Shown piece by piece: positions 15,378-24,875 of a DNA stretch of 64,000 nt. The stretch lies in NCBI RefSeq assembly GCF_008704655.1, contig NZ_CP023688.1, forward strand, positions 4,402,001-4,466,000, read 5' to 3'. Under the pieces are notes generated by a model. That model did no database searches and was not told where the DNA came from. It saw only the letters and a program-made list of their open reading frames with translations. Source of the stretch: Streptomyces rimosus (GTDB taxonomy: Bacteria; Actinomycetota; Actinomycetes; Streptomycetales; Streptomycetaceae). Position 1 is the first letter of the stretch. Each line of letters begins with the position of its first letter. The translations under genes and the position numbers were made by a program.

Positions 15378-17501
15378 TCACCCTTGTGTGGTGTCGCTGT
15401 GACCCGCCTGTGAATGGGTGTGCTCCGGGGGCGCTCGGTGAAGCCGAGGGGCGCGTGTGGCGTCGCGCGCCGGTCCGTCGGCGGGCAGCCGGACGCTGAA
15501 GACCGTACGTCCTGGCACGCTCTCCACCCGGGCCGTACCGCCGTGCGCCGCGACCACGGCCTGCACGATGGCCAGCCCGAGCCCCGTGCTCCCACCCTTG
15601 CCGCTGCCCGTGCCCCCGCCCGCCGCTCCGGTTTCCGTACGGGCGCGGGACGCGTCGCCGCGGGCGAAGCGCTCGAAGACGTGCGGCAGCAGGCCGGGCG
15701 GTACGCCGGGGCCGTCGTCCCGCACCTCCAGCCGGACGAAGCGGCCCGTCCCGGGCACCGGGGGCTCGCGCCGGAGGCGGGCGACGACCGTGGTGCCCTC
15801 GGGGGTGTGCGTACGGGCGTTGGCCAGCAGGTTGACCAGAACCTGCTGCAGCCGGTCCGCGTCGGCGCGTACGCACACCGGGTCGTCGGGCAGTTCCAGG
15901 CGCCACTTGTGGCCGGGCCCGGCGGCGCGGGCGTCGCTGACGGCGTCCACGACCAGCGGCGCGAGGTCGGTGCTCTCGTACGACAGCGGGCGGCCGGCGT
16001 CCAGGCGTGCGAGCAGCAGCAGGTCCTCCACCAGGCCGGTCATCCGCTGCGCCTCGGACTCGATGCGGCCCAGGGCGTGCCGGGTGGCGGGGCCGGGCTC
16101 CTCGCGCCCCCGCCGGGTCAGCTCGGCGTAGCCCCGTATCGAGGCCAGCGGCGTGCGCAGCTCATGGCTGGCGTCGGCGACGAATCTGCGGACCCTCGTC
16201 TCGCTCTCCTGGCGGGCGGCGAGCGCCGAACCGACGTGCCCCAGCATCCGGTTGAGTGCCGCGCCGACCTGGCCGACCTCCGTACGGGGATCGGCCTCGG
16301 CGGCCGGGACGCGTTCGTGCAGGGCCACCTCTCCGCGGTGCAGGTGCAGTTCGGAGACGCGGGTGGCCGTGGCGGCGACCCGACGCAGCGGCCACAGCGC
16401 TATCCGGACCGTGGCGGCGCCGGCGAGACCGGCTGCCACCAGGCCCGCGGCCGTGACGCAGACCTCCACGACGATCAGCCGGCCGACGACGTTCTGCACC
16501 TCGCCGGACGGCAGCCCGACCAGCGCGGAGTCGTCCGGCGCGGAGGCGACGCGGTAGTCGCCGAGCCCCGGCAGGGTGACGGTGTGCGGACGCCCGTCCC
16601 GCGGTACGTCGGCCAGCGCGCCCACCTGCTCGTCCGTCAGCGTGACCATGTTCTGCGCGGGCATCGGGTTGCGCGCGTCGATGCTGCGGGCCGCCGCGAT
16701 GATCTCGCCGTCGGAGGAGACGCGCGCGCCGACCGTGCCGATGGGCTGGCCGGGCCCGACGATGAACCCGAGGCCCCGGTGATCGAGAAAACTCCCCTCC
16801 CGGGCACCCGTGTGCTGGGCCGACTCCAGCAGCTTGTCGTCCAGTTGGCCCTGGAGGTAGGAGTGCAGGGCGATGGTGGTGACCGTACCGATCACCGCAC
16901 AGACCACCGCGATCAGCATCACAGCCGAAGCGATCAATCGCGTACGCAACGTCCACCGCCGGGGCCGCAGACGAAGGTGGCGGGGGCGGCGGTGGCGGTG
17001 GGTGGTGGGTTGGCGGCCGGGCGCGGTGGGGCCGGGCGCGTGCGAGGTGGCCGCGTTGGAGCGGGGCGCGCCGGAGTCGGGCGCACCGGAATCGGACGCA
17101 CCGGGTTCGGGGCCGTGGGGGCCGCCGGGCGCGGCGGATTCGGGGCCGTGGAGGCCGGGCGCGGCGGGGCCGAGCGCGTGCGAGGTGGCCGCGTTGGAGC
17201 GGGGCGCGCCGGAACCGGACGCACCGGAGTCGGGGCCGTGGGGGCCGCCGGGCGCGGCGGATTCGGGGCCGTGGAGGCCGGGCGCGGCGGGGCCGGGCGC
17301 GTGCGAGGCGGCCGCGTTGGGGCCCGGCACACAGAAACCGGGGGCGCCGGACTCGGGACCGTGAAGACCGGGCACGCCGGATTCGTGACCGTGAAGGCCG
17401 GGAGCACCGGAACCAGCCGTGCCGGAACCCTCCGCCCCGGAACCACCCACACCAGATTCAGCCGCCCCGGAGCCCCCCACCGCCCCCGCCACCACGGCCA
17501 C
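15378..17501 (-). CDS. Two-component sensor histidine kinase with repetitive N-terminal extension
   Basis: A 707-residue protein. Residues 1-165 are a Pro/Gly/Ala-rich repeat region (units such as APGLHGPESAAPGGPHGP) that is not part of the usual family architecture. A first membrane helix follows at about 187-212 (LIASAVMLIAVVCAVIGTVT), an extracytoplasmic sensor loop, a second helix near 340-365, a HAMP linker, and the DHp box with H446 in ASHELRTPLASIRGYAEL. The ATPase domain has NLLANARTHTPEG (N box), DDGPGVP and GGSTGLGLAIV. GTG 17501 begins three bases after the response regulator stop. The start could lie nearer the first helix, which would remove the repeats; the frame itself is open throughout. 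Confidence 0.88.
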   Translation of the reverse strand: MAVVAGAVGGSGAAESGVGGSGAEGSGTAGSGAPGLHGHESGVPGLHGPESGAPGFCVPGPNAAASHAPGPAAPGLHGPESAAPGGPHGPDSGASGSGAPRSNAATSHALGPAAPGLHGPESAAPGGPHGPEPGASDSGAPDSGAPRSNAATSHAPGPTAPGRQPTTHRHRRPRHLRLRPRRWTLRTRLIASAVMLIAVVCAVIGTVTTIALHSYLQGQLDDKLLESAQHTGAREGSFLDHRGLGFIVGPGQPIGTVGARVSSDGEIIAAARSIDARNPMPAQNMVTLTDEQVGALADVPRDGRPHTVTLPGLGDYRVASAPDDSALVGLPSGEVQNVVGRLIVVEVCVTAAGLVAAGLAGAATVRIALWPLRRVAATATRVSELHLHRGEVALHERVPAAEADPRTEVGQVGAALNRMLGHVGSALAARQESETRVRRFVADASHELRTPLASIRGYAELTRRGREEPGPATRHALGRIESEAQRMTGLVEDLLLLARLDAGRPLSYESTDLAPLVVDAVSDARAAGPGHKWRLELPDDPVCVRADADRLQQVLVNLLANARTHTPEGTTVVARLRREPPVPGTGRFVRLEVRDDGPGVPPGLLPHVFERFARGDASRARTETGAAGGGTGSGKGGSTGLGLAIVQAVVAAHGGTARVESVPGRTVFSVRLPADGPARDATRAPRLHRAPPEHTHSQAGHSDTTQG
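17041..17340. repeat. Long in-frame tandem repeats within the histidine kinase gene
   Basis: A block beginning TGCGAGG recurs at 17041, 17179 and 17302, giving periods of 138 and 123 bases (46 and 41 codons). Both are multiples of three, so the frame is kept. The repeats encode the low-complexity N-terminus of the kinase. Confidence 0.85.
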
Positions 17502-17504
17502 CCA

Positions 17505-18254
17505 CTACCCGCCCGGCTTGATCAGATAGCCCGCCCCCCGGCGCGTGTGGATCATCGGGCTGCGGCCCGCGTCGATCTTCCGGCGCAGGTACGAGATGTA
17601 CAGCTCCACGACGTTGGCCTGGCCGCCGAAGTCGTAGCTCCACACCCGGTCCAGGATCTGCGACTTGCTCAGCACCCGTCGCGGGTTGCGCATCAGATAC
17701 CGCAGCAGCTCGAACTCGGTGGCCGTCAGATGGATCTCCTCGCCGCCGCGCCACACCTCATGGCTCTCCTCGTCCAGCAGCAGGTCACCGACCGAGAGCA
17801 GCGATTCACCGCGCCCCACCGCCGCGCCCGCCCGGCGCAGCAGGCCGCGCAGCCGCGCCACCACCTCCTCCAGGCTGAAGGGCTTGGTCACATAGTCGTC
17901 GGCGCCCGCCGTCAGCCCGGCGATCCGGTCCTCGACCGCGTCCTTCGCGGTCAGGAACAGCACCGGCACCTCCGGCAGTTCGTGGCGCAGCCGGCCCAGG
18001 ACGGTCAGCCCGTCCATGTCCGGCAGCATCACGTCCAGCAGCACCGCGTCCGGGCGCCACTCACGCGCGGCCCGCAGCGCGGCCGTACCGTCGCCCTCGG
18101 CACGGATGTCCCAGCCCTCGTAACGCAGCGCCAGGGAGAGCAGTTCGGCGAGCGACGCCTCGTCGTCGACGACCAGCACCCGTACCGGGCTACCGTCGGG
18201 ACGCAGCAGCTCAGCAGGCTTCTTCGCGGTGGATGTGGACGCTGTCACGGTCAT
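17505..18254 (-). CDS. OmpR/PhoB-family response regulator
   Basis: A 249-residue protein. The receiver domain (about 22-135) has VLVVDDEASLAELL, the phospho-acceptor D74 in AVLLDVMLPDMDG, and the conserved T and K in LFLTAKDAVEDRIAGLTAGADDYVTKPF. The C-terminal winged helix (about 150-247) has LTATEFELLRYLMRNPRRVLSK and VVELYISYLRRKID. It is predicted to be phosphorylated by the kinase encoded three bases downstream and then to activate or repress target promoters. ATG 18254 was preferred because the family usually starts a short distance before the receiver; an upstream ATG at 18338 gives a less typical N-terminus. Confidence 0.92.
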   Translation of the reverse strand: MTVTASTSTAKKPAELLRPDGSPVRVLVVDDEASLAELLSLALRYEGWDIRAEGDGTAALRAAREWRPDAVLLDVMLPDMDGLTVLGRLRHELPEVPVLFLTAKDAVEDRIAGLTAGADDYVTKPFSLEEVVARLRGLLRRAGAAVGRGESLLSVGDLLLDEESHEVWRGGEEIHLTATEFELLRYLMRNPRRVLSKSQILDRVWSYDFGGQANVVELYISYLRRKIDAGRSPMIHTRRGAGYLIKPGG

Positions 18255-18511
18255 GCCGCAAAGGCTGACCACCCCCTCTGAGAGACGTCTTGCGCGTACC
18301 TGTGAATCTCCTGAGAAACACCCGTCACCGCCGGACATGTGTGGTGGAACCGGACTGGGCCGCCCCCCGCGCGGTCCAGCCGGCCACCAACGGGAATCAG
18401 CATGCCACCCACCACTGACAATCGCTCTGACCTGCGGGTTTACCGCTCCCGGCGGCCTCGCCCGTACGCCGCGCTTCCCTTGACGCCGACGTCAATCCGT
18501 ACCGTCACCGC

Positions 18512-19045
18512 ATGAAGATCCTCGCCCTCAACGGCAGCCTGCGCGCCCGCTCCTCCAACGGCGCCGTCCTGCGCTCCGCGCTCGCCCTCACCGACGCCGC
18601 GTCCACCGTCGCCGACCTCGCCGCGCTCCCCCACTTCAACCCCGACCTGGACGGCGTGGACGACGCGCCACCCGCCCCCGTGGCCGCGCTGCGCCGCGCC
18701 GTGGCGGAGGCGGACGCCGTCCTGGTCGTCAGCCCCGAGTACGCCCACGGCGTCCCCGGCGTCCTCAAGAACGCGCTCGACTGGTTGGTCAGCAGCGCCG
18801 AATTCCTGGACAAACCAACCGCCGTGCTGACCGCGTCGCCTTCGCCCACCGGCGCCGCGTACGCACACGAGCAGCTGCGCGAGACCCTGCGCATGATGTC
18901 CGCCGACGTACTCCCGGACGCCTGCCGCAACCTCACCGCCATCGGCCCGAAAACCGACCCGGCCACCGCAACCGTCACCGACCCGGCGACCCTCCAGGAG
19001 CTGCGCACGGCCATGGCGGCGCTGCGCGACGCGCGAAGTGCATGA
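18512..19045 (+). CDS. NADPH-dependent FMN reductase family protein
   Basis: A 177-residue flavodoxin-fold protein. The phosphate-binding loop is GSLRARSSNGAVL (residues 8-20), and the active-site segment is VVSPEYAHGVPGVLKNALDWL (about 73-93), both hallmarks of the NAD(P)H-dependent FMN/azo/chromate reductase family. It is predicted to reduce FMN, quinones or similar compounds in the cytoplasm with NADPH. It is divergent from the response regulator, with about 257 bases between them, and stands alone. No strong ribosome site is evident close to the ATG. Confidence 0.88.
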   Translation: MKILALNGSLRARSSNGAVLRSALALTDAASTVADLAALPHFNPDLDGVDDAPPAPVAALRRAVAEADAVLVVSPEYAHGVPGVLKNALDWLVSSAEFLDKPTAVLTASPSPTGAAYAHEQLRETLRMMSADVLPDACRNLTAIGPKTDPATATVTDPATLQELRTAMAALRDARSA

Positions 19046-19567
19046 GTTGCGACGAGTTCCGCCGGGCGGCCTCGCCCCGGCGGACCTGCGCGCCACGGTC
19101 AGCCGCCGTCAACCGTGATCGGCGGCAACGCCCACTCCGCCGGCGGCCCTTCGCCCACGGCACCCCCATGTCGCCCCCCACGGGGACGAGGAGCGAACCG
19201 CAACAACCCCCGAGCCGACAATCCCGCGATCGCCAGTCACCGTGAGTAGTCGCCCCGCGCTTGCCTTAAGTCAGCCTTAAAACACGAGCTGACAGGCCCC
19301 GCAGAACCCAACACAACACAACACCGCTGGTGAACACGTTATTTGACGTTGAACAACCACTCTTTCCCGTGATCGATGACATGCGCAGGCCATGGTGTAT
19401 GGTTTCGCCCGCTGTCACCGAGAGTGCTGCTTTGGCCAGTGATTCGTTCCCTGGTTGAACGCATTCGCACCCCGGAGGGCAGTGCGCAACTCCCCCACGG
19501 CGGGGCCCGCGTGAACCGGACCTGGTCGGTCAGGCCCGGTCCGCGTGCGCCGCAGAAAGGTTTGCTC
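19046..19567. other. Non-coding stretch upstream of the metalloprotease
   Basis: About 520 bases without a convincing gene. It contains a short direct repeat (GCCTTAA twice within 19263-19279), then A/C-rich sequence around 19310-19370 that is less GC-rich than its neighbours and is probably the promoter zone of the secreted protease. I see no clear operator. Confidence 0.5.
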
Positions 19568-21286
19568 ATGTCCGGAAAACGGGCCCTGAAAAGACGGGTG
19601 CTCAAGCCTGTCCCGCTGATCGCGCTGGCCGGCGCCGGTGCCTGCCTGGCCGTCGCCGTCGTACCGTCCGCGTTCGGTACGGACGCCCCGGCCGACGCGG
19701 CCGCGAAGGCCGGCACGTGCACGATCCGCTCCGCGGACAAGCACTCCGAAGCGCCGCTCAGCTGCCTCGGCGTCACCGCCTCCCTCGACCACCTGCCGGC
19801 TGTCGGCGAGCAGGCCACCCTCACCGTGGACGTCAAGGCGCAGGCCGACGTCAAGAACGCCGGCCTGTCCGTCCAGCTGCCGCCCGCGCTGCGAATAGCC
19901 GACAAGGACGACGGTCTCACCGCGCCCAAGAAGGACGACTTCGGCCAGCGCACCAGCCAGAAGCTCGCCCTGGCCCCCGGCACCCGCACCGTCGAGATCA
20001 AGGTCAAGGCCGTCGCCGCCGGACCCGCCCAGATCCAGGCGGACATCAGCGACATCGACCACCCCGACCCGCGCCGCGCCGGACACGACTCGGTGGAGCT
20101 GACCGTCGGCACCTCCAAGGGCTCCACCGACAAGGGCGTTTCGGTCTCCAAGGGCCGCGCGACCAAGGTCCAGCGCCCCGGGCCCGGCACCCGCGCGCCC
20201 CGCAAGGTCACCCCCAAGACCCCCGCCCCCGCCAAGGCCGCGGACGCCTCGGCTCCGGCCGCGAACGCCCAGACCTGCGTCAACGGCACCTTCCGCAACC
20301 GCTTCCAGTCCGCCGAGGGCGGCAACTGGGAAGCCAAGGCCAACCGTGACGAACCGGTCAGCAACGCCAACGTCACTCTCTGGGGCAAGCCGACCGCGGG
20401 CGGCGCCACGCGGAAGCTCGCCACGGGGATGACCGGCAACGGCAACGGCAAGTTCAACCTCTGCTACACCCCCACCACCTCCACCACCTCCGTCGCATGG
20501 GTGGAGTTCCGCACGCAGGCCGGCCGGATGTGGTCGGTGGTCGACTACAACGGCAACCAGTACGCGACCTCCTCGTACGCGCTGAACAACATCTCCGGCA
20601 CCGCCAACCTGGGCAACGTGTACGCCAACGAGGGGCAGAGCCGCGCCTGGCACGCCCTCGACACGCTCAACAAGCTGTGGTGGAACCGCGGCTCCACGAC
20701 CAACTGCTGGGCCAGCAGTGAGCAGGACGGCCGCTGCACGCCGATCACCGTCCAGTGGTACCCCGGCTCGACCGACGGCACCTACTGGACCACCAACGAG
20801 GACAAGATCCACCTCGCGGACAACGACCCCGACTCCGAGCACACCACCGTCCACGAGGCGGGCCACGCCCTCATGGGCAAGCTCTACCGGGGCTGGTGGC
20901 CGCAGGTGAGCAACTGCTCGCCCCACTACGTCAACCGCGCCTCCTCCGCCAGCTGCGGCTGGACCGAGGGATTCGCCGACGCGGTGTCGTTCCACACGTT
21001 CAACGACACCACGTACTACTGGGGCAACGGCGCCTCCATGAACCTCGCCAATGACCGCTCCACCAGCGGCATCGACCAGGGTGACGCCTGCGAGGCCCGG
21101 GTCGCCACCGCACTGGTCGACCTGTGGTCCCAGGTCGACGGCGGCTGGCTGAAGAGCAACGCCATGATGGCCCGGAACCCGCAGTCCAGCTTCCGCGAGT
21201 ACTTCGTCACCGACCGGCCCGCGTACGGCCTGGACACGGGCTCGAAGGCCCGGGGCATCCTCTGGAAGCACACCATCTGGTACTGA
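19568..21286 (+). CDS. Secreted zinc metalloprotease-like protein
   Basis: A 572-residue protein with a Sec signal peptide ([25 protein letters not shown], cleavage near residue 38). Residues about 40-190 look like an Ig/beta-sandwich domain, followed by a Lys/Pro-rich linker. The C-terminal half has the zinc motif H429EAGH433 ([15 protein letters not shown]) and a downstream acidic ligand candidate E467 in [12 protein letters not shown]. That is the gluzincin-like HExxH...E layout with a spacing of about 34 residues. Several cysteines (for instance TNCW, DGRC, SNCS, ASCGW) suggest disulphides and an extracellular location. ATG 19568 has AAAGG upstream. The target protein is not predictable. 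Confidence 0.85.
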   Translation: MSGKRALKRRVLKPVPLIALAGAGACLAVAVVPSAFGTDAPADAAAKAGTCTIRSADKHSEAPLSCLGVTASLDHLPAVGEQATLTVDVKAQADVKNAGLSVQLPPALRIADKDDGLTAPKKDDFGQRTSQKLALAPGTRTVEIKVKAVAAGPAQIQADISDIDHPDPRRAGHDSVELTVGTSKGSTDKGVSVSKGRATKVQRPGPGTRAPRKVTPKTPAPAKAADASAPAANAQTCVNGTFRNRFQSAEGGNWEAKANRDEPVSNANVTLWGKPTAGGATRKLATGMTGNGNGKFNLCYTPTTSTTSVAWVEFRTQAGRMWSVVDYNGNQYATSSYALNNISGTANLGNVYANEGQSRAWHALDTLNKLWWNRGSTTNCWASSEQDGRCTPITVQWYPGSTDGTYWTTNEDKIHLADNDPDSEHTTVHEAGHALMGKLYRGWWPQVSNCSPHYVNRASSASCGWTEGFADAVSFHTFNDTTYYWGNGASMNLANDRSTSGIDQGDACEARVATALVDLWSQVDGGWLKSNAMMARNPQSSFREYFVTDRPAYGLDTGSKARGILWKHTIWY

Positions 21287-21455
21287 CCGGCGCTGACCGG
21301 CGGCGTCCAGTACTGACCGCCGTAGCGCTATCCGTGCTCATGGGCCGGGCCGACTCCGGCCCGGCCCATGGCCGTACCGCCCCCTCCAGCCCCTCCGGTC
21401 TCTCCAGCTCCTCCGGCCTCTCTAGCCCTTCCAGGCCCTCCAGGCCCTCCGCCCG

Positions 21456-22379
21456 CTAAAACAAACTCCCCTGCGCGTCCTCCGTACCGCCTTTCGGCGC
21501 CCGCACCACCGCCGTGGTCACCCCACCCGTCGCCCCCCGCAACACCCACCCCGCCAGCAACCGCGTATCCACCGCGAACACCTCGGCCGCCCCTTCACCC
21601 GGCGCCACCACCCCCCGCACATACAGGTCAGCCCCCACTCCCGCCACCACGTCCCCCACGATCTCGTCCCCGGCCGCCGGCCCCGTGCACTCCCCAACTC
21701 CCGCCCCGGGAATCCGCTCCAGGCCGAACGCCTCCGTGTGGTCGGTCCACGCGAACGCGGCCGGCTCCAGCGCCTCCGGCCACCCGGCCAGGCCGCGCGC
21801 CGCCTCATGCAGCCCGGCCAGGGCCGCCACCCGCTCCGGCACCGGCGGCAGGGCGGCCCGCGCCGCCCGCTTCTCCGCCTTCCCGAACCGGTCCCGTACG
21901 TCCAGGGCGCTCCCCAGCAGCGCTTCCGCGCGCCGCGCCGCCATCAGCGGCCCGTGCCCCAGCCACGCGTACGTGATCGCGCCCTGCTCCACCAGGCGCG
22001 CGGCGCCGCGCTCGGCCGCCGTGATGCCCACCTTCAGCAGGCCGGGTCCGAAGTACGCCAGGTAGACGCCGTACGTACGGGGGTCGTCGGCCATCGTGTC
22101 CGCCGCCACCGACCGCGAACGGTCCAGCCGCGCGCAGTCGGCGCACTGGTCGCGCGCGACACCGGCGTCGATCACGGCCGCGTACGGGCAGGAGGTCCAG
22201 CGCGCACCCCGCCGTACGCCCAGGCAGCGCCGCTCGCCCGTCAGCGCGAACGCCAGCGCCTTGCCGACGGGGAGCGCGCTGCGCCGCCGCTCGCCGCGCC
22301 CGGGGCTGTACCACCCGAGCCCCGGCTCGGTCCCGGCCCAGCTCGGCCCTGTACACCACCAGCCACCCGGCTCACTCAC
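21456..22379 (-). CDS. DUF2797 domain protein
   Basis: A 307-residue protein. It contains GERRCLGVRRGARWTSCPYA ... DQCADCARLD (a probable zinc site with several Cys) and TYGVYLAYFGPGLLKVGITAAERGAARLVEQGA, the conserved core of DUF2797, a family of unknown function. The start is GTG 22379, overlapping the AraC gene stop by four bases (GTGA), so it is translationally coupled to that regulator. Open frame upstream of this start lies inside the AraC gene and is not needed. No enzymatic role can be assigned. Confidence 0.8.
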   Translation of the reverse strand: MSEPGGWWCTGPSWAGTEPGLGWYSPGRGERRRSALPVGKALAFALTGERRCLGVRRGARWTSCPYAAVIDAGVARDQCADCARLDRSRSVAADTMADDPRTYGVYLAYFGPGLLKVGITAAERGAARLVEQGAITYAWLGHGPLMAARRAEALLGSALDVRDRFGKAEKRAARAALPPVPERVAALAGLHEAARGLAGWPEALEPAAFAWTDHTEAFGLERIPGAGVGECTGPAAGDEIVGDVVAGVGADLYVRGVVAPGEGAAEVFAVDTRLLAGWVLRGATGGVTTAVVRAPKGGTEDAQGSLF

Positions 22380-23413
22380 CTCCCGGCACCCACTTCCGTC
22401 ACTCCGGCGGGAGCGACCCTCGCCGGGTCGGCTCCGGCGCCCCTGAAGGTGCTGCGGTACGCGCTCGGGGACACCCCCACCGCGGCCTGGAGGTGCTGCC
22501 GCAACGACGCCGCCGTACCGAAGCCCGCGTCCGCCGCCACCCGGTCCACCGTCAGCTCCGTCTCCTCCAGCAACTGCCGCGCCCGCTCGACCCGCTGCTG
22601 CGTCAGCCACTGCAACGGCGACACCCCGACCTCCTCCCGGAACCGCCGGGTGAAGGTCCGTACGCTCATCGACTCACACGCTGCCAGTTCCCGCAGTGTC
22701 ACCGGCCGGTCCAGGTGCTCCAGCGCCCAGGCGCGGGCCGCGGCCGTCGAGGAGTACTGCGGCTCGGGCACCGGGCGCCTGATGAACTGGGCCTGCCCGC
22801 CCTCCCGGTGCGGCGGCACGACCGTACGCCGCGCCACCTCATTGGCCACCGCCGCCCCGTGATCACACCTGATCATGTGCAGACACAGATCGATCCCCGA
22901 GGCGACACCGGCGGCCGTCAGCACACCGTCCTCGTCCGTATACAGAACATCCGCGTCCAGCTCGATCTCCGGAAACAGCCGCCGGAACTGCTCCGCCGAC
23001 CGCCAGTGCGTGGTCGCCCGCCGCCCCTTCAGCAGCCCGGCCGCCGCCAGCACGAACGAGCCCGTACAGATGGAGGCGACCCGGACCCCCGGACGTATAT
23101 GCGCCACCGCCCGCGCCATCTCCTCGCTCAGGCAGCCGTCCTCCGCCCCGTAGTCCTGCTCCGAGGCCGGCACCACGACGGTGTCGGCCTCCGCCAGGGC
23201 CTCGGGCCCGTAGCGCACGTTGACCGTGAAATCCGCGTCCGTCCCCAGCTCCCCCGGCTCCGGCGCACACGTCACCACCTCGTACAACAGCCGCCCGTCG
23301 GCGGTCTCGGCATAGCCGAAGAGCCGGTGGACGATCCCCAGCTCCATCGGCAGCAGCCCGTCCCGTACCAGTACGGCGACCCGATGCCGCCCGTCCTCCG
23401 CGAAGACACCCAT
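22376..23413 (-). CDS. GlxA-type transcriptional regulator (DJ-1/PfpI plus AraC helix-turn-helix)
   Basis: A 345-residue protein. The N-terminal half is a DJ-1/PfpI-like amidotransferase-fold domain (RHRVAVLVRDGLLPMELGIVHRLFGYAE ... VASICTGSFVLAAAGLLKGRRATTHW, with the nucleophile-elbow-like Cys in SICTGS). The C-terminal half has two AraC helix-turn-helices (RELAACESMSVRTFTRRFREE and VAADAGFGTAASLRQHLQ). ATG 23413 follows AGGA seven bases away; ATG 23440 is an alternative. It is divergent from a quinone oxidoreductase gene that begins at 23534, its probable target. Confidence 0.9.
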   Translation of the reverse strand: MGVFAEDGRHRVAVLVRDGLLPMELGIVHRLFGYAETADGRLLYEVVTCAPEPGELGTDADFTVNVRYGPEALAEADTVVVPASEQDYGAEDGCLSEEMARAVAHIRPGVRVASICTGSFVLAAAGLLKGRRATTHWRSAEQFRRLFPEIELDADVLYTDEDGVLTAAGVASGIDLCLHMIRCDHGAAVANEVARRTVVPPHREGGQAQFIRRPVPEPQYSSTAAARAWALEHLDRPVTLRELAACESMSVRTFTRRFREEVGVSPLQWLTQQRVERARQLLEETELTVDRVAADAGFGTAASLRQHLQAAVGVSPSAYRSTFRGAGADPARVAPAGVTEVGAGR

Positions 23414-23533
23414 GGCCCGATCCTGACACATGCTGGCCATCCGGCCACTCGTCCGCCCGGGACCGCCGGACGCAAGATCTAACCAACGGATCCGTTCAAC
23501 CCTTCCTCGCGTCCCTCCTCTGAAAGGTCCCCC

Positions 23534-24316
23534 ATGAAGGTCCTGTGGCTCGCGGCCCACCCCGAAGAGCGCTCTTTGAACGGCTCCCTCAAGGACGAAG
23601 GCGTGCGCGCCCTGCGCGAGCACGGCCACGAGGTCCAGGTCTCCGACCTCTACGCCATGAAGTGGAACCCGGTAGTCGACGCCGACGACTTCGACCACCC
23701 CTCCGAGGAGCGCCTGCACATCAGCAATGCCGCCGAACGCGCCCTCAGCAACGGCACGTTGAGCCCCGACATCCGCGCCGAGCAGGAGAAGGTCCTCTGG
23801 GCCGACACCCTGATCGTGCAGTTCCCCCTCTGGTGGTACGGCATGCCCGCCATCCTCAAGGGCTGGTTCGACCGCGTCTTCGTCAAGGGCTTCGCGTACG
23901 GCTTCAGCGATCCCGACACCGGGGCCACCCTCCGCTACGGCGACGGCCCGCTGACCGGCAAGCGCGCCATGATCGTGGTCACCGCGGGCGCCCGCCCCGG
24001 CACGCTCGGCCCGCGCGGCGTCAACGGCGACCTCAACGACCTGCTCTTCCCCCTCCACCACGGCACCTTCTGGTACACGGGCATGAGCGCCGTCCCGCCG
24101 TTCCTGGTCTCCTCGGCCGACCGCACGACGCCGGCCGCCTTCGAGGACACCGCCGCCCAGCTCCGCACCCGCCTCCTGGAGCTCCCGACGACCCCACCCC
24201 TCCCCTTCCGCCGCCAGAACTCCCCCGACTACGACCCGGAGACCCTCACCCTCCACCCCGACCTCGCCCCGAACCTCACAGGCCCGGCCATCCACTACAC
24301 AGACGCCCCCCGGTAA
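23534..24316 (+). CDS. NAD(P)H dehydrogenase (quinone), flavodoxin-like fold
   Basis: A 260-residue NQO1/MdaB-like flavoprotein. The N-terminal flavin-phosphate loop is AAHPEERSLNGSLKDE. The active-site strand is DTLIVQFPLWWYGMPAILKGWFDRVFVKGFAYGF, and GARPGTLGPRG completes the isoalloxazine pocket. It is predicted to reduce quinones by two electrons with NAD(P)H. ATG 23534 follows GAAAGG. It is divergent from the AraC/DJ-1 regulator with 120 bases between the starts, a common arrangement for a stress-induced oxidoreductase. A strong hairpin ends the transcript. Confidence 0.92.
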   Translation: MKVLWLAAHPEERSLNGSLKDEGVRALREHGHEVQVSDLYAMKWNPVVDADDFDHPSEERLHISNAAERALSNGTLSPDIRAEQEKVLWADTLIVQFPLWWYGMPAILKGWFDRVFVKGFAYGFSDPDTGATLRYGDGPLTGKRAMIVVTAGARPGTLGPRGVNGDLNDLLFPLHHGTFWYTGMSAVPPFLVSSADRTTPAAFEDTAAQLRTRLLELPTTPPLPFRRQNSPDYDPETLTLHPDLAPNLTGPAIHYTDAPR

Positions 24317-24331
24317 CCCGTGAGCGCAAAA

Positions 24332-24369
24332 AAGACCGGTCCGGCACGTTTCCGTGCCGGACCGGTCTT
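24332..24369 (+). terminator. Hairpin terminator after the quinone oxidoreductase
   Basis: A perfect 17-base-pair stem (AAGACCGGTCCGGCACG with its complement) and a four-base loop. It lies 15 bases after the oxidoreductase stop and just beyond the 3' end of the opposing tRNA, so it may serve both. Confidence 0.85.
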
Positions 24370-24374
24370 CGCAG

Positions 24375-24448
24375 TAGCGGGGACAGGATTTGAACCTGCG
24401 ACCTCTGGGTTATGAGCCCAGCGAGCTACCGAGCTGCTCCACCCCGCG
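24375..24448 (-). tRNA. Initiator tRNA-fMet (anticodon CAT)
   Basis: The minus strand reads CGCGGGGTGGAGCAGCTCGG at the 5' end. The anticodon loop is CTCATAA on a stem with three consecutive G-C pairs, and the T arm is GCAGGTTCAAATCCTGT. Position 1 (C) is not paired with position 72 (T), an initiator hallmark. CCA is not encoded. Confidence 0.93.
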
Positions 24449-24562
24449 TCGGTGAACCCGACTCTACGCCACCCACGCCCCGAAGGGAAATCGTTAAACC
24501 GCCCGCCTCCCAGGGCGACCACGACAAAGCCCCCGCCCGGATCACCCGGCGGGGGCTTTGAT

Positions 24563-24609
24563 TGCTGTGCGCTCGGCAGGATTCGAACCTGCAACCTTCT
24601 GATCCGTAG
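24563..24609. repeat. attL: left copy of the 47-base att repeat
   Basis: Identical to 34623-34669. It contains the last 42 bases of the tRNA-Arg gene, displaced by integration, and does not form a whole tRNA. The chromosomal copy of the tRNA terminator hairpin (about 24526-24559) lies just to its left. Confidence 0.93.
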
Positions 24610-24638
24610 CTCTAACTAGATCGGTCAGAGCGGGTCGT

Positions 24639-24875
24639 TCAGGTCAGCATGAGGCTCGGGCGGGCTGGCCCCGGGCAAGGCCGGTTGCTGTAGTTGCTGT
24701 ACTTCGTTGCTGTACCGCAAGAGATCCACACACCTAGCAGAGCAGCACCTTCAGTGACAGCACCCACCGCTTCCCTAAGAGGTGGGTACACAAGCGTCAC
24801 CACGGCAACCACTGCGATCACCCAAATCTGAATCACTGGGATTGACAGACCCCACCGCGAGCGGGCCACACTCAT
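24639..24875 (-). CDS. Small membrane protein of unknown function
   Basis: A 78-residue product starting at ATG 24875, seven bases after a perfect AAGGAGG. One clear hydrophobic helix is visible (IPVIQIWVIAVVAVVTLVYPPL, residues about 13-34), with a second, weaker hydrophobic stretch (AVTEGAALLGVWISC). The frame stays open upstream to 25181, but the ribosome site argues for the short form. It is the first gene inside attL and ends 30 bases from it. I do not recognise the family; small membrane proteins at this place in AICEs are usually uncharacterised cargo. Confidence 0.6.
   Translation of the reverse strand: MSVARSRWGLSIPVIQIWVIAVVAVVTLVYPPLREAVGAVTEGAALLGVWISCGTATKYSNYSNRPCPGPARPSLMLT

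Noticed and set aside
15414..18281. 955-codon plus-strand frame opposite the two-component system
   Set aside because: A shadow frame of the kinase and regulator genes; the kinase motifs on the minus strand are unmistakable.
24568..24640. A second tRNA at the left end of the element
   Set aside because: Only the last 42 bases of tRNA-Arg are present; beyond 24609 the sequence no longer pairs, so it is the attL remnant and not a gene.
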